This document shows positions 5,883-9,506 of a stretch of DNA of 9,506 nucleotides, in pieces; the stretch's first letter is position 1; each line of letters opens with the position of its first letter. The position numbers were made by a program, and so were the translations under genes. Below the pieces are notes generated by a model. The model was not told the origin of the DNA and ran no database searches. It saw nothing but the letters and a program-made list of their open reading frames with translations. The DNA is from Oribacterium parvum (GTDB lineage: Bacteria > Bacillota > Clostridia > Lachnospirales > Lachnospiraceae), in the NCBI GenBank assembly GCA_938022235.1, contig CALIEL010000174.1, positions 1-9,506 on the forward strand. The letters are read 5' to 3'.

Positions 5883-8800
5883 TTATTTAAAGTAAAGCTT
5901 CAAAGTTTTAATTTCAAATGGCTTGATTTCTACGCAAATATTCTTTCCTGTATCCAGAATTTCTTCCTCTTGCTCCTCTAAAAGATTACATAAATAAGCC
6001 TTCTTTATCGGTGCATGGAAACTCAAATTGGCTTTTCCTCTTCTTCCATGGAACTCGTACAGTCTCAGGATATAAGCTTCCTCATGCTCTGCTTTTTTCA
6101 AGCACTCTAGCTGTATATTCTTCTCTTCTACTTGTACGAAAGAGAAAGTATCTGTATTTCCCAAAGCAGAACTTAAAGCCGATGCATTGCCTGCACTTTC
6201 GCTAAATAAGAAGCTTTCTGCCGGATTGTTTAAAGCATAAACATAAGAAATCATATCACTATCCTTCCAACTTCCCTGATGTGGGAAAATGCTGTAGGAA
6301 AAATGATGAATTTCTTTATCCGCCATAGGATTGGGATACAAAGGAGACTTCAGCAGGCTAAGTCCTACTGTAGATTCTCTTACACTAATGCCGAATTTAG
6401 AGTCATTTAAAATAGCTACTCCAAATCCATCTTCGCCTAAGTCCATCCACTTATGATGGCAGACTTCAAATTTAGCTTTATCCCAGGAGGTATTTGCATG
6501 GGTAGGGCGTTTTACATTTCCATACTGAATGTCGAAGCTTGCCTCTCTCGTTTGAATATCGAAGGAGAAGAAGTTCTTTAACAATAAAAGATGCTCCTTC
6601 CAATCTACCTCAAAGTCCAAATCTACCTTAGGATGATTCTTGTACAGACGAATCCATTGTTTAATTCGAGAAGACAAAAATTTCTTTTCAATACATAAAC
6701 TGAAGCGTAGAGGGCCTTCCTCTACTACTTCCATAGAAAGAAGCTCTGAAACCTCATAAGGCTTCTCATTATAATAGTCATTGATATCCCAGGCATCATA
6801 GTTATGCGGTCTATCTTCAAACACGCGTAAGACATTACCATGACTTCCCTTTGCCAACAATTCTCTATTTTCTCTTAAATCCACAAAAGAGATAAATTCT
6901 CCTCTTGCATTAAGTTCAATTTCAAAGAAAGGATTCGAAATATATAAGCCGCCTCCATTTCTCTTTTCCCAACGGAAAGTTTTCGTATCTTCTTCGCCCT
7001 GATTTTTCTTGACTTTTTCCACTTCCTGTGAAGTGCCTTCTTTTAGTGTAAATTTAGAAAATCCAAAACCGGGAAGAGAGGGTAAATCCAAAAGATAATC
7101 ACCTTGTTCTCCTTTTTGCAATAGATACTCTACTTCTCCTAAGCTAACAATAGGATTCTCATATCCGGGTAATGGCAAGGAGATAAGTTCTCCTCGTCGA
7201 TTTTGCTTAGGATTCCATAGCAACAGACTTGCATCACAGGTCTGTTTTGCTCTTTCGGAATCAGCATTCCCAAGAATTCCATTTTCCCAGCTTCCGGCAC
7301 AATCCACATCACTTTGGAAGTCCCTCTGTAACCAAGCACCGGAAAGCTCTTTTAGACCGTTTTTCTCTGATACTGCATCGTTTCCTAATAAGTCCAGAAG
7401 AGCCTCTTTCTTTAACTCTTCCAGTTCAAAGAACAGTTTATGATACTCCTTCTTAGAATCTTCATATACTTCATAGATACTGGATCCCGGTAAAATATCA
7501 TGGAACTGGTTTCGGAGAAGAATAAGCCATAGCTCATGCAATCTTTCTCTTGGATAGGAAGGATTGTTTTGCAGAGACAAAAGTTCTGTTAGGGCTTGTA
7601 AAGCCTCCATGTTTTCTAATGCAAATTCTCCTCGTCTATTCCATTTTTTATTTCTTGCCATCGTCGTATAAGTACCACGATGATACTCTAAATATAATTC
7701 TCCACACCATACGGGAATATCTTTTTTCTCGCAAAGTTCTTTCTGAAGCCTATCATAAAAAGATAATGCAGTACCCTGTTTTGTACGCGGAAGCCCGGGG
7801 ATTCCTTGCTTCATTCTGATATCCTTTTCCAGCATTTCCTTTGTAGGGCCACCACCACCGTCTCCATATCCGAAGCTGCATAAAACTTCTTTATTTAGCT
7901 CCTTGTCGCTATATCTTTTCCAAGAGCCTTTTACCTGGGATGGATTTAAGTCTGCATTGTAAGTGGTATAGAAATCTTGACCGGAACCGCCTTCCACTTC
8001 CGGCTTTTTATAATCTCTACTGGGGATGAAATGGGTTAAGCAACGACTTCCATCAATTCCTTCCCACAAAAAACTGTCATGAGGCATTTTATTCGTCTCA
8101 TTCCAACTGATTTTAGTCGTCATAAAATAAGGCACGCCACATTTTTGCATAATCTGAGGAAGCGCTGCAGAATAACCAAAAACATCCGGAAGCCATAAAA
8201 TCTTATTATCTTTTCCAAACTCTTCTTTGAAAAACTTTTTGCCATACAGAAATTGTCTAGTCAAAGCTTCACCACTGGAAAGATTACAGTCTGCTTCCAC
8301 AAACATACCGCCTTCTACTTCCCAGCGTCCTTCTTTCACTCTTTGCTTAATTTCTTCATAGATTTCCGGAGCATTTTTCTTCACATACATATAGAGCTGG
8401 GGCTGGGATGACATAAAAATATAATCCGGATAATGCCTCATTAACTCCAATACAGTGGAAAAACTCCTTACAGCCTTATCTTCTGTTACCGCCAATGTCC
8501 ATAGCCAAGCACAGTCAATATGTGTATGCCCTACTGACAGTACAACAGGGAATTTTTCTTTATTGCAATATGTTTCATAAAACTCTTTTTGAAAATACTC
8601 GATTGCTCTTTCTACACTTTCATAAAAGGCCGGACTGTCCTCTACTCTAAAATCCACAAGATTAATGGCATCATTAATCTTCTGCAATATAGTAATGTAC
8701 TCTTCTGAATCCTCTTCCAAGAGCATCATGGTATCGTAGGGTACGCTTAGGTCATAGTACAACTTTTCCACTCTTGGCTCTAAAATTCGAAAAGCTCCCA

Positions 8801-9254
8801 TCATTTTTAAAGAATAGTTTTGGTCCCCCGTAAAGCAGGTTAAAAAGATTTTATATTCATCTCCTGCCTTAGCATTTTCGCTAAGAATGCATTCTCTATG
8901 ATTTACATCCAAGCCCTGTCTTAAAATCCCATTTACATAAAGAGAAAATTGAGGATTTAATGCATCCCAAGCCCCCTCTTTTCCTGTCTCCAAAGAAAAG
9001 ACCACTGTTTTCCCGGCAAAGTTTTCAGGAACAGTCCAAGTCGTATAAAAAGAAAAATAAGCTCTATGTCCTCCAAAAATCTCCTCTCGCTTTAAAGTAA
9101 AAAACTGATCCAAGGGAAGATTATTTCTTTCTTCTTCTGAGTAACGATAATCTTCATTTTTTCCATACCAATATGGAATCACTTCCGTTTTGGTATAAAT
9201 CTGCTCTTTGAGATATTCTAAAAATTTCCCTATTCTCTCTTTAATAAATCCCAT
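5883..9254 (-). CDS. Alpha-mannosidase, glycoside hydrolase family 38
   Basis: This large retaining exo-alpha-mannosidase removes terminal mannose from oligosaccharides. There is no signal peptide, so it acts in the cytoplasm on imported sugars. Starting from the ATG at 9252-9254 it is 1123 residues. AGAAGGAG ends 6 bases before this ATG, whereas the TTG two codons upstream would abut the ribosome binding site and cannot be the start. Residues 1 to about 160 form a beta-rich N-terminal domain. The GH38 catalytic domain runs from about 236 to 510. Its zinc ligands His245 and Asp247 lie in HTHIDCAW, and the nucleophile/zinc ligand Asp357 lies in LWLPDVFGYSAALPQI. The middle domain follows, with the zinc ligand His585 in NQFHDILPGSSI. 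A long C-terminal beta-sandwich runs to KLYFK. Length is slightly above the roughly 1030-1080 of Ams1-like members. A polar stretch near 620-675 may be the extra part. It follows a sugar permease by 12 bases in one operon and ends before a strong terminator. Confidence 0.95.
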   Translation of the reverse strand: MGFIKERIGKFLEYLKEQIYTKTEVIPYWYGKNEDYRYSEEERNNLPLDQFFTLKREEIFGGHRAYFSFYTTWTVPENFAGKTVVFSLETGKEGAWDALNPQFSLYVNGILRQGLDVNHRECILSENAKAGDEYKIFLTCFTGDQNYSLKMMGAFRILEPRVEKLYYDLSVPYDTMMLLEEDSEEYITILQKINDAINLVDFRVEDSPAFYESVERAIEYFQKEFYETYCNKEKFPVVLSVGHTHIDCAWLWTLAVTEDKAVRSFSTVLELMRHYPDYIFMSSQPQLYMYVKKNAPEIYEEIKQRVKEGRWEVEGGMFVEADCNLSSGEALTRQFLYGKKFFKEEFGKDNKILWLPDVFGYSAALPQIMQKCGVPYFMTTKISWNETNKMPHDSFLWEGIDGSRCLTHFIPSRDYKKPEVEGGSGQDFYTTYNADLNPSQVKGSWKRYSDKELNKEVLCSFGYGDGGGGPTKEMLEKDIRMKQGIPGLPRTKQGTALSFYDRLQKELCEKKDIPVWCGELYLEYHRGTYTTMARNKKWNRRGEFALENMEALQALTELLSLQNNPSYPRERLHELWLILLRNQFHDILPGSSIYEVYEDSKKEYHKLFFELEELKKEALLDLLGNDAVSEKNGLKELSGAWLQRDFQSDVDCAGSWENGILGNADSERAKQTCDASLLLWNPKQNRRGELISLPLPGYENPIVSLGEVEYLLQKGEQGDYLLDLPSLPGFGFSKFTLKEGTSQEVEKVKKNQGEEDTKTFRWEKRNGGGLYISNPFFEIELNARGEFISFVDLRENRELLAKGSHGNVLRVFEDRPHNYDAWDINDYYNEKPYEVSELLSMEVVEEGPLRFSLCIEKKFLSSRIKQWIRLYKNHPKVDLDFEVDWKEHLLLLKNFFSFDIQTREASFDIQYGNVKRPTHANTSWDKAKFEVCHHKWMDLGEDGFGVAILNDSKFGISVRESTVGLSLLKSPLYPNPMADKEIHHFSYSIFPHQGSWKDSDMISYVYALNNPAESFLFSESAGNASALSSALGNTDTFSFVQVEEKNIQLECLKKAEHEEAYILRLYEFHGRRGKANLSFHAPIKKAYLCNLLEEQEEEILDTGKNICVEIKPFEIKTLKLYFK

Positions 9255-9266
9255 ATCCAACTCCTT

Positions 9267-9506
9267 CTATCCCTTATCTCCACCATTCATGGTAAAGCCC
9301 TTCGACATAACTTTTTGAGACAATATGTATAAGAAAATTGCGGGCAGAGAGTATAGTAAACTGTATGCTGAAAGAGCTCCATACTCTATAGCCCCATGCT
9401 TTCCGAAATACTGAAACAAGATAACTGATGCAGGTTGCTTGGCTTCTGAATTCAAAAGGATATAGGGAATAAAAAAGTTTCCCCAAGCCCCTGAAAAACT
9501 ATAGAT
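9267..9506 (-). CDS. Carbohydrate ABC transporter permease, MalG type (C-terminal 79 residues, cut by window edge)
   Basis: The frame is open from the window edge to a TAG at 9267-9269. The visible part begins with SFSGAWGNFFIPYILLNSEA. It continues through a terminal hydrophobic helix (LLYSLPAIFLYILSQKVM) and ends in SKGFTMNGGDKG. This is the characteristic C-terminus of MalG/LacG-like inner-membrane subunits of CUT1 sugar importers: a W-xx-F-xx-P segment, then a last helix, then a short GLTxGAVKG-like tail. The EAA loop that contacts the ATPase lies beyond the edge. The stop codon overlaps the ribosome binding site of the alpha-mannosidase, so the two are probably translated in a coupled way. 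That pairing suggests the importer brings in mannose-containing oligosaccharides. The substrate is inferred from the neighbour only. Confidence 0.88.
   Translation of the reverse strand: MYSFSGAWGNFFIPYILLNSEAKQPASVILFQYFGKHGAIEYGALSAYSLLYSLPAIFLYILSQKVMSKGFTMNGGDKG

Noticed and set aside
5693..5890. Plus-strand open frame of 65 residues
   Set aside because: It crosses the terminator stem and lies opposite the IS66 remnant, which explains the sequence better.
7550..7819. Plus-strand open frame inside the mannosidase
   Set aside because: It is antisense to a well-conserved GH38 region and has no recognisable protein features.

Overview
The window looks like a low-GC Gram-positive chromosome. 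The likely source is a clostridial, possibly Lachnospiraceae-like, member of the Bacillota. The basis is A/T-rich codon use, strong AGGAGG-type ribosome binding sites, a lipoprotein-anchored solute-binding protein and tightly packed operons. No rRNA or marker gene is present, so this placement is an inference. Every gene I can support lies on the minus strand and so reads from right to left.

Right part (9506 to 5804): the end of a carbohydrate operon. It holds the C-terminus of a MalG-type sugar ABC permease, cut by the window edge. Twelve bases later comes a large cytoplasmic GH38 alpha-mannosidase, followed by a strong intrinsic terminator (stem 5807-5842). The natural reading is import of mannose-containing oligosaccharides and their intracellular hydrolysis.

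Middle (5882 to 5182): about 700 bases with no intact gene. They hold the terminator, a decayed IS66-type TnpA remnant (about 5734 to 5571) that still shows the WLRKV-type helix-turn-helix core, and an A/T-rich stretch that must carry the promoter of the next operon.

Left part (5181 to 1): a branched-chain-amino-acid-type (HAAT/Liv) ABC operon in the order livK - hairpin - livH - livM - livG - livF, with dhaK (dihydroxyacetone kinase family) starting 14 bases after livF. Two genes in the middle of this operon are broken. livM has a single-base deletion near 2658-2662, and livG has an in-frame TAA at 1537-1539 between Walker A and the ABC signature. livK, livH, livF and the visible part of dhaK are intact. 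Either the transporter has recently been lost in this strain or the sequence has errors. No wholly new system is evident. The points most worth a second look are the double lesion in liv and the coupling of a Liv transporter to a DhaK-type kinase.
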